DNA of 48,472 bases from Paenibacillus kobensis NBRC 15729 (GCF_004000825.1 NZ_BILZ01000046.1:1-48472); one strand, 5' to 3'; positions 33,949 to 42,569 are shown, counted from the stretch's first letter. Numbers and translations: made by a program. The notes: generated by a model not told the origin, from the letters alone.

Positions 33949-34077
33949 CGTCATCCTTAAACCATTCCTCTCTCCCATGTTCTCGCTTATCGCGTTCTCA
34001 TCTCTATCCGCCAAACTTATGTCTAGTCTAAGATATTGTCTATGGATGCTTATGCTGATCCCTATGCAATAACCCGC

Positions 34078-34509
34078 TTAGGACGGATCGGACAGCGCGA
34101 ACATGATGCCGCCTTCGGCTACGACCTTATCGTTCACCTTCGCAACGGCATGGCCTTTGCCCACTTTGCCTTTCAGGCGCGTAATTTCGACCTCTAGCCG
34201 CAGCGTATCGCCCGGCGTCACCTGTCCACGGAAGCGGAACTCGTCAATGCCAGCAAAAAACGCCAGCCTTCCGCGGTTCCCCTCGATTTTCAAAATCGCG
34301 ACAGCGCCGACCTGTGCCAATGCTTCTACGATCAATACCCCCGGCATAACCGGATGCCCTGGAAAGTGTCCTGCAAAAAAAGGCTCGTTCATCGTTACAT
34401 TTTTGATCCCGACGGCACGAACGCCTTCTTCCACCTCGAGAATACGGTCCACAAGCAGAAACGGCTGCCGGTGCGGGATAATTTGTTGAATTTCGTTAAT
34501 GTCCATCAT
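34078..34509 (-). CDS. fabZ: 3-hydroxyacyl-[acyl-carrier-protein] dehydratase FabZ
   Basis: Removes water from 3-hydroxyacyl-ACP in fatty-acid elongation. 143 residues, normal for FabZ, as a single hot-dog fold. The signature runs [14 protein letters not shown], then [20 protein letters not shown] with catalytic His in GHFPGHP and Glu in VEA. ATG at 34509 lies 7 nt after AGGAGG. In Bacillus subtilis fabZ also follows flhO-flhP, so the order is partly kept here with pgsA, a BIG2 protein and an EpuA-like gene inserted. Confidence 0.97.
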   Translation of the reverse strand: MMDINEIQQIIPHRQPFLLVDRILEVEEGVRAVGIKNVTMNEPFFAGHFPGHPVMPGVLIVEALAQVGAVAILKIEGNRGRLAFFAGIDEFRFRGQVTPGDTLRLEVEITRLKGKVGKGHAVAKVNDKVVAEGGIMFALSDPS

Positions 34510-34677
34510 TACAATTCCTCCTACAAAAAATAATGCCGGCCGGAAGCATAACCTCCCCCGATCGGTGACAACCTAATACTATCCTTCGCGGAAACTGCAG
34601 TTCGCGCAGGTTAAGATAAGGGAGCTCGAATGCCGCAAGCTTTAAGCGAAGAGGTGTCGAGCTTCTTTGTATTGCGG

Positions 34678-35253
34678 TTATAATTCGCGCGCGCTGCCCG
34701 ATTGTCCTGACATTCCGCCGCTGCCGCCGTCATGAGGTTTGTCTTCATCGCGGTTAATCGCAAAAATCTTAATCATGTACATAATTGACGTTACGAATGA
34801 AAAGACGACTACACCCCACAAATAGCTTTTGGCGAAGGGCGCTTCGAAGAAGATGAACAGGATCGCAATGTAATACAGCACCGTCGTCAGCTTGCCCATC
34901 CAATTCGCCGGAACGGTTTTTCTCCCGCTGAAATGAAACACAGCCGACCCCGCAATCATCCCGAGATCGCGAGTGAACATTAGAATCGCCGCCGCCAGCG
35001 GAATATGATCGGTTAGAAGCAAAGACAAAATGACCGTAATAAGCATCAGCTTATCCGCGAGCGGATCAAGCATTGCTCCCACTGCCGTAATTTGCCCTCG
35101 CTTGCGCGCGATATATCCATCCAAAACGTCCGTCAGTCCGGCAAGCACAACAACGCCGAACGCCGGAATCATTCGTTCTCCGCCCTCGAAAACAACGATA
35201 TAGATCGGTATGAGTAGAAATCGCAATGAAGTGAGCAGATTCGGAAGATTCAA
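34678..35253 (-). CDS. pgsA: CDP-diacylglycerol-glycerol-3-phosphate 3-phosphatidyltransferase family protein
   Basis: Makes phosphatidylglycerol-phosphate in the membrane. The CDP-alcohol phosphatidyltransferase signature D-x2-DG-x2-AR-x8-G-x3-D-x3-D is seen in LTDVLDGYIARKRGQ followed by VGAMLDPLADKL. Four or five hydrophobic helices; a Gly/Ser-rich hydrophilic C-tail (about 172-191) is unusual. The start is TTG at 35253, 8 nt after AAAGGA, giving the typical PgsA opening LNLPNLLTSLRFLLIPIY (first codon read as Met); the longer frame from 35295 has no ribosome site and runs into the promoter. This may be a paralogue of the main pgsA, since the usual partners (ymfM, cinA) are not here. Confidence 0.88.
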   Translation of the reverse strand: MNLPNLLTSLRFLLIPIYIVVFEGGERMIPAFGVVVLAGLTDVLDGYIARKRGQITAVGAMLDPLADKLMLITVILSLLLTDHIPLAAAILMFTRDLGMIAGSAVFHFSGRKTVPANWMGKLTTVLYYIAILFIFFEAPFAKSYLWGVVVFSFVTSIMYMIKIFAINRDEDKPHDGGSGGMSGQSGSAREL

Positions 35254-35307
35254 ACGTTCACGTCCTTTGCCGGCACGAATTGGATACTGCTTCAAAGTTA
35301 CCCAACC

Positions 35308-35313
35308 ATTATA
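35308..35313 (-). promoter_or_regulatory. -10 box of the pgsA-like gene
   Basis: A perfect TATAAT on the minus strand (GGTATAATGG) lies about 55 bp before the TTG start. The -35 region is only T-rich. The rest of 35254-35504 must also hold the divergent promoter of the BIG2 gene, for which I see no clear pair of boxes. Confidence 0.45.
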
Positions 35314-35504
35314 CCTCTACCTATTAAAAAATAAAACTGTTCCGCCAACACTCCGCCTCACTCGAAAAGTTGTCCTCTTAGCGGTGCAATCGCCGTCATG
35401 ATGATCAAAAGTTGCTTCCGGTATTCATTATCGCTCCCTTGAAGCCGTTATTATTAAAGAGAAACTAACAGAGTAAATTACGAAAGCGAGGTACTTTCTA
35501 CTCC

Positions 35505-37688
35505 ATGCAGCGACATCCTTTGTTCCCTAAGAAGACAACGGCGCGTTCCTTCATTGCTTTGGCGCTAGCCGTCATGCTGTCGATCACTTGGCTCTCGGAC
35601 CGTTCTTTTGCCGCCGACACGGTGACTAATCTTGAATTCGACACGTCTTCATCCGAAATTTCGATCTATGCCGCCGACGACATTTACAACTTAAATTTAT
35701 ACGCTACCCTTTCCGGTGTTTCTTCACGGGTGGACGTAACGGACACCGCGTCCTGGAAGTCCTCCAACACGGCAATCGCCAAAGTAACTCAAGGCTCCAT
35801 TACAGGCGTTGCCAAAGGAACGGCGAAGATTAGCGCTACCTATGGCGGCTATACAAAATCAATTACTGTCAACGTCGAAGAGCTGTATGATGACGTGACG
35901 ATTCAATCTGGCGGCAGCTTGGCGCCAAGCGAAGCATCTTATTCGTTAGGCCAGAGTATCAGCTATACGCTCAGCGGTTCGAAGAACGGCGCAGCAAGCG
36001 ACCTGACGAGCAGCGCTAGCTGGAGCAGCTCCGATACAACCGTCGCGTCCGTAGAAGCAGGCAAGCTTAAGCTCAATGGCGCGGGCACGGCAACCATTAC
36101 GGCCAGCTACAAAGGCAAGTCCGATTCGATCAAAATTACTATTGCTTCTCCTTATCAATCGATCGTCATCTCCGGCTCCGACCCGCTCGAGATGGAAGTC
36201 GGCGAAGCGGATGTCTCCTTAACCGCGCAAGCGCAGCTTCAAAGCGGCGGAACGGAATCCGTTACGGATAAAGCAGACTGGACGAGCTCTAACGCTGCAG
36301 TCGCAACCGTAGAAGACGGGGTCGTCAAGGCGATTGGCGCAGGAACAACAACGATTGCAGCATCGTATATGGGCGTTACCGATACCGTTACGGTAGCTGT
36401 ACGCCAAGGCGCGCAAGATTTGAAGCTGACGCCAGGAACGGATCTGAACTTCCAACTGCATGACCAGCCGGTCTCTCTGACCGCTCAAGCGCTCGATTAC
36501 AATAATACGGTGATCGATGTAACAACGACTGCCGAGTGGTCTTCTTCGAACATTTTGGCAGCAACGGTTTCCAGCAACGGCGTTGTCACTCCGAAAGGAC
36601 AAGGCATTACGACGGTCAAAGCAACGTACAAAGGCATTAGCCGTTCGATTAAAGTAACGGTCATGCCGTCTGTCTCAACGATGACGATTAGCGATACAGC
36701 CAAAACGATCGATACGTACCCTGGACAGACCGGATCGCTCCCTCAAGTACAAGCGACTTCGTTCGGCGGCGATTCGATCAGCATCTCATCGCTGATTACT
36801 TGGCAGTCCAACAACGCGGACGTTATTTCGATAGCGGACGGTAAGTGGAAAGCAGTGTCGGCAGGTTCTGCCGTACTGAGCGCCTCCGTTAACGGACTGA
36901 CGGTCAGCGTCAATGTTACGGTTAATGAAAAGCCGCTTCTGCTCACGGCAGCAGTAGACAATCTGAGCATGATTATCGGCAAGGAATACGCATTCCCGCT
37001 CGTAACGGTTGTGAACGAGAACGGTACGGAAATGGACGTAACTGAGAAAGTGACGTGGAAATCGACTTCCTCTAACATTCTCGTTCAATCGTCCGGCATC
37101 AAAGGACTTGCAGCAGCGAATGCTACGCTGACCGGTACTTACTTGAACAAAACAGTTAAAGTAGCCCTCGCAGTGGAAGAAGAAGCGGTGAAGTTGGTCG
37201 TCGATCCGGCAAGCCTGACTCTCAATCCGAAACAATCCAAGTCGCTGAAGGTTACTGCTACTTATAAGAGCGGCAAAACAGCCGTCGTAAGCACGAAGGT
37301 GAACTGGAGCATCAGCGACGAGACGATTGCTGCATTCTCGGGCAAGAACACGATCAAAACCGTGAAGCAAGGAATAGCAGTCATTACGGGCACCTACCAG
37401 AACAAATCGGTCACGATTACGCTCAAGGTCGTTCCGAAGCTCAAAACGCTTGTTGTGTCTGAATCGTCGCTTAAGATGACAATTGGCGGTGCGCAGTCCG
37501 TCGTACTGAAAGCATTCTACGACGACGGCACGATGGTTGAGCAAACTTCCGCAGCTGTATGGTCATCGTCGAATGCTAACGTTGCAGCGATTGTGGATGG
37601 CGTCATCGTAGCGAAAGCGAAAGGCACCACCTCGATCAAAGCGAAATTCGGCGGCAAGACCGCAACCGTTCGCGTAACCGTCAAGTAA
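35505..37688 (+). CDS. Secreted protein with eight bacterial Ig-like (BIG2) repeats
   Basis: 727 residues. Signal peptide about 1-36 (ALAVMLSITWLSDRSFA). The mature protein is eight tandem BIG2 domains of about 80-90 residues; each has a strand with 'SSSNxxVAxV', then 'GxxTAxGxGTTxIxAxY' and 'G.T.TVxVTV', as in ASWKSSNTAIAKV, ADWTSSNAAVATVEDGVVKA and AVWSSSNANVAAIVDGVIVA. No SLH, sortase or catalytic domain is present, so attachment (if any) is unclear. One of only two plus-strand genes. GAGGT lies 12 nt before the ATG, a long spacing. The stop codon is part of a very long terminator stem. Probably an adhesin-like or wall-associated protein; exact role unknown. Confidence 0.85.
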   Translation: MQRHPLFPKKTTARSFIALALAVMLSITWLSDRSFAADTVTNLEFDTSSSEISIYAADDIYNLNLYATLSGVSSRVDVTDTASWKSSNTAIAKVTQGSITGVAKGTAKISATYGGYTKSITVNVEELYDDVTIQSGGSLAPSEASYSLGQSISYTLSGSKNGAASDLTSSASWSSSDTTVASVEAGKLKLNGAGTATITASYKGKSDSIKITIASPYQSIVISGSDPLEMEVGEADVSLTAQAQLQSGGTESVTDKADWTSSNAAVATVEDGVVKAIGAGTTTIAASYMGVTDTVTVAVRQGAQDLKLTPGTDLNFQLHDQPVSLTAQALDYNNTVIDVTTTAEWSSSNILAATVSSNGVVTPKGQGITTVKATYKGISRSIKVTVMPSVSTMTISDTAKTIDTYPGQTGSLPQVQATSFGGDSISISSLITWQSNNADVISIADGKWKAVSAGSAVLSASVNGLTVSVNVTVNEKPLLLTAAVDNLSMIIGKEYAFPLVTVVNENGTEMDVTEKVTWKSTSSNILVQSSGIKGLAAANATLTGTYLNKTVKVALAVEEEAVKLVVDPASLTLNPKQSKSLKVTATYKSGKTAVVSTKVNWSISDETIAAFSGKNTIKTVKQGIAVITGTYQNKSVTITLKVVPKLKTLVVSESSLKMTIGGAQSVVLKAFYDDGTMVEQTSAAVWSSSNANVAAIVDGVIVAKAKGTTSIKAKFGGKTATVRVTVK

Positions 37689-37743
37689 CTCAAAACGGCG
37701 TCTCCCGGGAAGCAACACCCTGGAGACGCCGTTTTGAGTTACT
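37684..37743 (+). terminator. Long perfect terminator of the BIG2 gene
   Basis: A 22-bp perfect inverted repeat (37684-37705 and 37722-37743, loop of 16) includes the TAA stop. AAAA and TTTT lie within the arms, so it could also act on minus-strand transcription. Confidence 0.82.
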
Positions 37744-37830
37744 GCACTGTTTAGATGCCGTCGAATCGGTACCTATTGAAATACCTCTGCCGCCGGCCGG
37801 TCTGTATGAGGCCCCTTGAGCCAGACAAAC

Positions 37831-37866
37831 AAAAGACAAGCCCGGTCGATTGACCAGGCTTGTCTT
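37831..37866 (-). terminator. Terminator after the EpuA-like gene
   Basis: AAGACAAGCCCGGTC (37833-37847) pairs with GACCAGGCTTGTCTT (37852-37866), one mismatch, loop of 4; the minus strand continues TTTTGTTTG. It ends the flhO-flhP-epuA unit. Confidence 0.88.
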
Positions 37867-37881
37867 CGTTCCATGCTTCGG

Positions 37882-38247
37882 TTACGCCTTGGAGAACATA
37901 AGATCATACAGATGCTTCCAAGTTTCCATCTGGAACGCTTCGCCGCCGGATTGCTTGCCGAACACGCTGTAGCCAACGTACAGTCCAGCGACGATAGAGC
38001 AGAGCAGCAGAATCGGCACGACGGTCATTCGCAATAACCTGAGCCACAAACTGCGCTTCTTTCTGCGTCTCGGCTTCTTGCCTGACGATGGAGACGTACC
38101 GCCTCGCTCGGACCGCTTAGGCCCCGCCTGTCCGCGTCCTGCTGCCGGCACATCCCGCCGAATATCGTCCGCTGCCGGCGACTCGGCCGTACTTGCGGCT
38201 CCGCTTCTGCTGCCCTGAACCGTCGATTGCTGCCAGTTCGTATTCAT
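37882..38247 (-). CDS. EpuA-like small membrane protein
   Basis: 121 residues: a disordered, charged N-terminal half (Ser/Ala/Gly, then the basic run PRRRKKRSLWLRLLR) and one membrane helix (about 74-94, VVPILLLCSIVAGLYVGYSV), ending GEAFQMETWKHLYDLMFSK. The helix followed by 'W..hhD' fits the small family PF11772 (EpuA), whose members are often misnamed 'DNA-directed RNA polymerase subunit beta'. It has no polymerase domain. It lies 20 bp after flhP and shares its terminator, so it is probably in the flagellar unit. The ribosome site before the ATG is far (14 nt) so the start could differ. Function unknown. Confidence 0.7.
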   Translation of the reverse strand: MNTNWQQSTVQGSRSGAASTAESPAADDIRRDVPAAGRGQAGPKRSERGGTSPSSGKKPRRRKKRSLWLRLLRMTVVPILLLCSIVAGLYVGYSVFGKQSGGEAFQMETWKHLYDLMFSKA

Positions 38248-38267
38248 CTCGATACATTCAACTCCGT

Positions 38268-39080
38268 TTATGCGCGCAAACTATTGGCCAGTCCCATCAT
38301 CGTATCGCTGGAGGTCAGCGCACGGGCGCTCAACTGATAAGCACGCTGCACGTTAATGAGTTCCGTCATCTCGCTCGTCAAATCAACGTTCGATTGTTCG
38401 AGGAAACCTTGGCGGACAGAGATGTCGCTGCCTTCGCCAGCCGTTACGGTTCTCAACACATCTTCTACATTAACACCATCCGCCACTGCATACAAGTTAT
38501 CTGCGACAGCCGTTAACATCATCGGGCGCGTAACTTGCATCAGTTTCAGCTTACCGACCGTCGTAACCGTATCGTCCTGCGCGATGGCCTGGACGGTTCC
38601 GTCCGCAGTTACGCGCATCTCATGATTGGGCGGAATCACGATCAGCTGATCGTTCTCGCTCATGACCGGATAGCCGTCGCTCGTCGCCAGCAGCGCTCTG
38701 CCGTCGGCTTGCAGCGACAGCTGGAACGCACCATTGCGCGTATATGCCATTCCTTCAAGCGTTTGGACCTGATACAAAGCATTGCCTTCAATAGCGATAT
38801 CAAGCCCATTGTCCGTCGGCTTCAGCGGACCTTGCGTCAGATCGGGCTGAATATCCACCAGCCTTGATCCCCAGCCTTGCGTATAGTTCATCGGCGACAA
38901 ACGTCCCGGCTCCTTGAAATCGGCCGTTTGCACCTTCATATTCGTCAACAGGTCTTGGAAAGTCGCATCCTTGCGCTTATAACCGACCGTGTTCACGTTC
39001 GCAATATTGTCCGCCATAATGTCGAGCTTCTGCTGAAGCCCGTTCATCGAGACCATGGCATTAATCATTGAACCGTTCAT
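38268..39080 (-). CDS. flhP: Flagellar hook/basal-body rod protein FlhP
   Basis: A 270-residue FlgG-family rod protein, exported by the flagellar secretion system without a signal peptide. N-terminal rod signature: MNGLQQKLDIMADNIANVNTV. The C-terminal conserved part is RQGFLEQSNVDLTSEMTELI and VQRAYQLSARALTSSD, which forms coiled coils with the N-terminus. The ATG at 39080, 8 nt after GGAGG, is preferred to the upstream start at 39098. It follows flhO by 50 bp. FlhO and FlhP build the distal rod in Bacillus. Confidence 0.94.
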   Translation of the reverse strand: MNGSMINAMVSMNGLQQKLDIMADNIANVNTVGYKRKDATFQDLLTNMKVQTADFKEPGRLSPMNYTQGWGSRLVDIQPDLTQGPLKPTDNGLDIAIEGNALYQVQTLEGMAYTRNGAFQLSLQADGRALLATSDGYPVMSENDQLIVIPPNHEMRVTADGTVQAIAQDDTVTTVGKLKLMQVTRPMMLTAVADNLYAVADGVNVEDVLRTVTAGEGSDISVRQGFLEQSNVDLTSEMTELINVQRAYQLSARALTSSDTMMGLANSLRA

Positions 39081-39130
39081 CGAGCAACCCTCCGTCAAAG
39101 GTACACTTGTGTCTTATCGTCCGTCAGCGG

Positions 39131-39997
39131 TTATACCCGTCCGATTTCGTTCACCGCTTTGTCCAAGCTTTTATCATAAAATTGCACAACCTTCTGATTC
39201 GCCTCGTAAGCTCGAAGAGCCGACATCAGATCAACCATCGATTGGGCCGAATCCACGTTGGAACGTTCGTAATAGCCCTGGCGGACCTCAACGCCGTCTC
39301 CAGCCGTTACCGGCACGGCCAAGCTCTGGTCGCCTTCAAGCCTGAATGTGCCATTGCCTTGGCGCACTAGCAAGTTCGGATTGTTAACTCGGGTAAGCAG
39401 CAGCCCGCTTCCCGTATCCGCGCCTGTCAGCCGATCGACGAAACGGAAGTCGCTCGTCAATACAACGTCGTTCAGGCTCGCGCCGGCAGGGAATTGAACC
39501 GGCTGTCCGTTCGCGCCAAGGACGCGCTCTCCGCCCGTCGTCACGAGGTAGCCCTCTGCATTCAAATCGAACCGGCCGTCACGCGTATAGCGGGGTTGTC
39601 CGTCTGATCCTTCCACCGTAAAGAACGCTTGCGGCTGGAATACCACTTCCCCGTCTTGCGTGAACCCCTTGCCCGACCCGTCGAACTTGACGCCCGGAAT
39701 CTGAATGCTGGACGATAATGCAAAGTCTCCCGACCGGCCGGACTCTGTCAAATCACCTTGTACCTGCAGGGATATGCTCTCCTCTGCGAATACGCCCGTC
39801 GCCACGCGTCCGATCGTCTTATCCGAATGATCACTCGTGCCGGTCAGCGCCATCAGCATGTCCGGGAACGACCGCGTTACTTCGTTCGCCTGCTTGTACC
39901 CTGGCGTATTAACGTTGGAAATATTGTTCGTAATCGTGTCGTGGCGCCGCTGCTGTGTCGTTAATCCGGCAGCCGCGGTGTACAGCCCTCTTAACAT
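39131..39997 (-). CDS. flhO: Flagellar hook/basal-body rod protein FlhO
   Basis: 288 residues of the FlgF/FlgG type. N-terminal rod signature: MLRGLYTAAAGLTTQQRRHD followed by NNISNVNTPGYKQ; C-terminal block RQGYYERSNVDSAQSMVDLM and SALRAYEANQKVVQFYD. The middle has the usual hook-like beta domain (DGRFDLNAEGYLVT). GGGAGG lies 7 nt before the ATG. A textbook sigma-D promoter lies about 65 bp upstream, so flhO-flhP is a motility-regulated unit separate from mbl, though both have the same direction. Confidence 0.94.
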   Translation of the reverse strand: MLRGLYTAAAGLTTQQRRHDTITNNISNVNTPGYKQANEVTRSFPDMLMALTGTSDHSDKTIGRVATGVFAEESISLQVQGDLTESGRSGDFALSSSIQIPGVKFDGSGKGFTQDGEVVFQPQAFFTVEGSDGQPRYTRDGRFDLNAEGYLVTTGGERVLGANGQPVQFPAGASLNDVVLTSDFRFVDRLTGADTGSGLLLTRVNNPNLLVRQGNGTFRLEGDQSLAVPVTAGDGVEVRQGYYERSNVDSAQSMVDLMSALRAYEANQKVVQFYDKSLDKAVNEIGRV

Positions 39998-40063
39998 TCG
40001 ATATCCTCCCAGCTTGTCCGATTCGTGCTCAGAATACGGTCAGTTGTTCATCTTCTATACTCT

Positions 40064-40110
40064 ATATCGGCACAACGGGCCATACCTTTAATAAGTCTTA
40101 GGTATGACCC
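40064..40110 (-). promoter_or_regulatory. Consensus sigma-D promoter of flhO-flhP with an overlapping dyad
   Basis: The minus strand reads TAAA (40087-40090), exactly 15 nt, then GCCGATAT (40064-40071), a perfect match to the Bacillus sigma-D consensus. An 11-bp dyad with one mismatch, GGGCCATACCT (40077-40087) and AGGTATGACCC (40100-40110), overlaps the -35 box. It has no T-run, so it may be an operator or a weak end of mbl transcripts. Confidence 0.85.
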
Positions 40111-40176
40111 GCGTGAGAAATTCGCTATTGCCGGCCTCGGCGCGTTCCCCCCGAACGCCCTACCCGCCGCGCTTTT

Positions 40177-41190
40177 TTATTTGTTATAGCCTGTTTTTCT
40201 GTTCCCGATCACCTTGTCAAGGTTGTCCAGCATAATGCCAGTCCCTTTCACGACGCAATGCATCGGATCTTCTGCGACGAGCACTGGCACCATCAGCTCT
40301 TCCGAGAGGAGCGTGTCCAGTCCGTCAAGCAGCGCGCCGCCGCCGGTTAGAATGACCCCGCGGTCGATAATGTCTGCCGACAGTTCGGGCGGCGTACGTT
40401 CCAGCACGGTCTTCGCCGCAGTAACGATCTGCATAACCGAATCCCATAACGCCTCGCGCACCTCTGCTGAACGAATCGTAACCGTCTGAGGCAAACCGCT
40501 GACCATGTCGCGTCCGCGAATATCGATATCCCCGTCGCGCCCGTCCAAATTCACGGTACCAATCTTAATCTTGATGTCCTCGCTTGTCCGTTCGCCGATA
40601 AGCAGCTTGTACTTGTTCTTGATGTACTTCATGATCGCGTCATCGAATTTGTTGCCTGCAACTTTAATAGACGAAGACGTAACGATATCGCCCATGGACA
40701 GTACGGCGATATCTGTTGTGCCTCCGCCGATGTCGACGACCATGTTGCCGCTAGGCTGGTAGATGTCCATGCCTGCGCCAATCGCTGCCGCTTTCGGCTC
40801 TTCTTCCAAGAATACCGCACGAGCGCCGCTGCGCTCCGCCGCCTCGCGAATGGCCTTCTGCTCTACGGAAGTAATGTCCGTCGGCGCACAGATCAGAATA
40901 CGCGGCTTACCGAACATGCTTCGGCCGCCAATCCGATCGATGAACGCTTTCAACATGATTTCCGTAATCTCGAAGTCCGCGATGACGCCGTCCCGCAGCG
41001 GACGGATCGCTACGATATTGCCGGGTGTGCGCCCGACCATCCGGTGCGCTTCATCTCCGACAGCCAATACACGCTTCGTGTCGCTCTCGATCGCGACAAC
41101 AGACGGCTCGTCAAGGACGACGCCTTTTCCCTTCACATGAATCGATACATTGGCCGTTCCCAGATCGATTCCGATATCCTTGCTGAACAT
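40177..41190 (-). CDS. mbl: MreB-like rod shape-determining protein Mbl
   Basis: Actin-like protein of 337 residues (Bacillus subtilis Mbl 333) that forms membrane-bound filaments guiding lateral wall synthesis. Actin-fold nucleotide motifs: IGIDLGTANVSIHVKGKG, MVVDIGGGTTDIAVLS and GVILTGGGALLDGL. The N-terminal MFSKDIGID and the position between spoIIID and flhO make it Mbl rather than MreB or MreBH. The ATG at 41190 with GGAGG 11 nt upstream is preferred over TTG at 41208, which lies at the ribosome site itself. It lies about 135 bp after spoIIID; co-transcription is possible. Confidence 0.95.
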   Translation of the reverse strand: MFSKDIGIDLGTANVSIHVKGKGVVLDEPSVVAIESDTKRVLAVGDEAHRMVGRTPGNIVAIRPLRDGVIADFEITEIMLKAFIDRIGGRSMFGKPRILICAPTDITSVEQKAIREAAERSGARAVFLEEEPKAAAIGAGMDIYQPSGNMVVDIGGGTTDIAVLSMGDIVTSSSIKVAGNKFDDAIMKYIKNKYKLLIGERTSEDIKIKIGTVNLDGRDGDIDIRGRDMVSGLPQTVTIRSAEVREALWDSVMQIVTAAKTVLERTPPELSADIIDRGVILTGGGALLDGLDTLLSEELMVPVLVAEDPMHCVVKGTGIMLDNLDKVIGNRKTGYNK

Positions 41191-41326
41191 AAGGCGAGAG
41201 TCCTCCAACGAATAAAAATATATTGCAACGATCGCGTAAGCTCTGAAATTAACAGAGACTTCCTACGATTTATTATTCGCTGAAATTCTCGAAATCCCTC
41301 TATTTTTGTAGAAAAATTTATTCCGA

Positions 41327-41611
41327 TCAGCTCTTGGAAGCAGCGAACACTTCGCGCTTCTTGCTGCTTTTCTTATACTTAATCTTGGTCGCTTCTCCTC
41401 CCCTCAAGTGCCGGATCGACTTGTGATATTCGAGGATGTGCTTCACCTGATCCGCCAGGTCGGGATTGATCTCAGGCAACCGCTCGGTCAAATCCTTGTG
41501 AACCGTGCTCTTGGAAACCCCGAACTCTTTGGCGATTGTCCGAACCGTGTGCTTCGTTTCCACGATGCAGCGGCCTATTTTAATGGTTCGCTCTTTGATG
41601 TAATCGTGCAC
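41327..41611 (-). CDS. spoIIID: Sporulation transcription factor SpoIIID
   Basis: A 94-residue DNA-binding protein that works in the mother cell after sigma-E and tunes the switch to sigma-K. The helix-turn-helix is clear: TVRTIAKEFGVSKSTVHKDL, followed by the basic C-terminal segment KIKYKKSSKKR used for DNA contact. Length matches the Bacillus protein (93). The GTG start follows GGGAGG. A sigma-E-like promoter lies just upstream, as known for Bacillus spoIIID. Confidence 0.96.
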   Translation of the reverse strand: MHDYIKERTIKIGRCIVETKHTVRTIAKEFGVSKSTVHKDLTERLPEINPDLADQVKHILEYHKSIRHLRGGEATKIKYKKSSKKREVFAASKS

Positions 41612-41644
41612 GTTCCCGCCTCCCTACTCGAGATAGTTTGGTAC

Positions 41645-41672
41645 ATTATATGAGGGGGTCGGTTATATATTC
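41645..41672 (-). promoter_or_regulatory. spoIIID: Candidate sigma-E promoter of spoIIID
   Basis: On the minus strand GAATATA (41666-41672) and CATATAAT (41645-41652) are 13 nt apart, close to the sigma-E pattern (KMATATT and CATACAAT). The start codon is about 34 bp downstream. Confidence 0.65.
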
Positions 41673-41756
41673 TTTAAGGCCAAGCGTGACAAGCCGCAAT
41701 GGCCAATTATTTTCAATATTTCGTATTCGGAGTAGGACTAACGCCCCAACAAAGAA

Positions 41757-41792
41757 TAAAACGCCTGCTCTCCTCGCGGAGAAGCAGGCGTT
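41757..41792 (-). terminator. Terminator of spoIIQ
   Basis: AACGCCTGCTCTCC (41760-41773) pairs with GGAGAAGCAGGCGTT (41778-41792) with one bulge; TTTTATT follows on the minus strand. Confidence 0.87.
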
Positions 41793-41801
41793 ATAGCTGC
41801 G

Positions 41802-42521
41802 TTATTCTTTGATCAAATCGTTCGGATTAAGCACTTTGCCGTTCTGGCGTGCCTCGAAGTGAAGGTGAATGCCTTCGTCCTTCTCCAGATCGTTGCGGCC
41901 GGCTTTCGCGATTGCTGTGCCTTGCTTCACTTCATCGCCTTCTTTGACCGTAACGTCGCTGAGGCTTTGATAAATCGTCACCAGGCCGTTGCCGTGCGAA
42001 ATTTCCACCGTATCGCCGTTCGTCGGATGACCTTTCTCCACATGCGTTACTTTGCCGCTTAATGCTGCCAATACGTCGAACGTCGTATTGTCCGGCTTAG
42101 CCAAGTCCAAACCTACATGCGCGGTGTAAGTAGACGTGTTCGTCTGCAGTACCATCGCTGCTTGCTTCTCCTCATTCGTGCCATTGGCATCGTAATATTG
42201 GAGAGCGACTTCCAGCTTGTCGTAATCAACGACCGGCCACTGCATTTCTTCGCCATCGGCCATTACAGCAATCGTATCGTCTGCAGGCTTCGTCGTTTCG
42301 TTCCCTTGACTGACTTCCGTATCGGTCGCTGTAGTTGTTTGTTCTGGTTGCTCTCCCCGATAGAGCCACATTAAGGTTACGATAATTGCCGCTGCTGCCA
42401 TGAAAGCCGCCGGTGTCACCCATTTTTTAGCGAGCAAACTGCGTAAGCCTTTCGATTTGGCCGCTGAGCCCCCCGGTATGGTTTTGGGAGTTTCTTTCGG
42501 CTTGTTGTTTTGATCATTCAT
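41802..42521 (-). CDS. spoIIQ: Forespore engulfment protein SpoIIQ (LytM/M23 domain)
   Basis: 239 residues: cytoplasmic tail, one membrane helix (about 34-54, WVTPAAFMAAAAIIVTLMWL) and an outer M23 domain (about 120-235). In other spore formers SpoIIQ in the forespore membrane binds SpoIIIAH of the mother cell during engulfment. Zinc ligands are complete: HVGLD (His135, Asp139) and HLH (His219, His221). In Bacillus subtilis SpoIIQ the first His is lost. However, the catalytic His of the 'YxHL' motif is Ser here (IYQSL, about 184-188), so activity may be reduced or altered. GAGGTGAT ribosome site before the ATG and a sigma-F-like promoter just upstream support the call. It follows spoIID, as in Bacillus. 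Confidence 0.9.
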   Translation of the reverse strand: MNDQNNKPKETPKTIPGGSAAKSKGLRSLLAKKWVTPAAFMAAAAIIVTLMWLYRGEQPEQTTTATDTEVSQGNETTKPADDTIAVMADGEEMQWPVVDYDKLEVALQYYDANGTNEEKQAAMVLQTNTSTYTAHVGLDLAKPDNTTFDVLAALSGKVTHVEKGHPTNGDTVEISHGNGLVTIYQSLSDVTVKEGDEVKQGTAIAKAGRNDLEKDEGIHLHFEARQNGKVLNPNDLIKE

Positions 42522-42540
42522 TGTCGATCACCTCATCAGC

Positions 42541-42569
42541 CATTGTTGCCAGAACAACTCTGTTTATAC
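42541..42569 (-). promoter_or_regulatory. spoIIQ: Candidate sigma-F promoter of spoIIQ
   Basis: The minus strand has GTATA (42565-42569), 14 nt, then GGCAACAATG (42541-42550), which fits the forespore sigma-F -10 pattern GGnnAnAHTR at every fixed place. It ends about 20 bp before the spoIIQ ATG. Bacillus spoIIQ is also sigma-F dependent. Confidence 0.7.
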
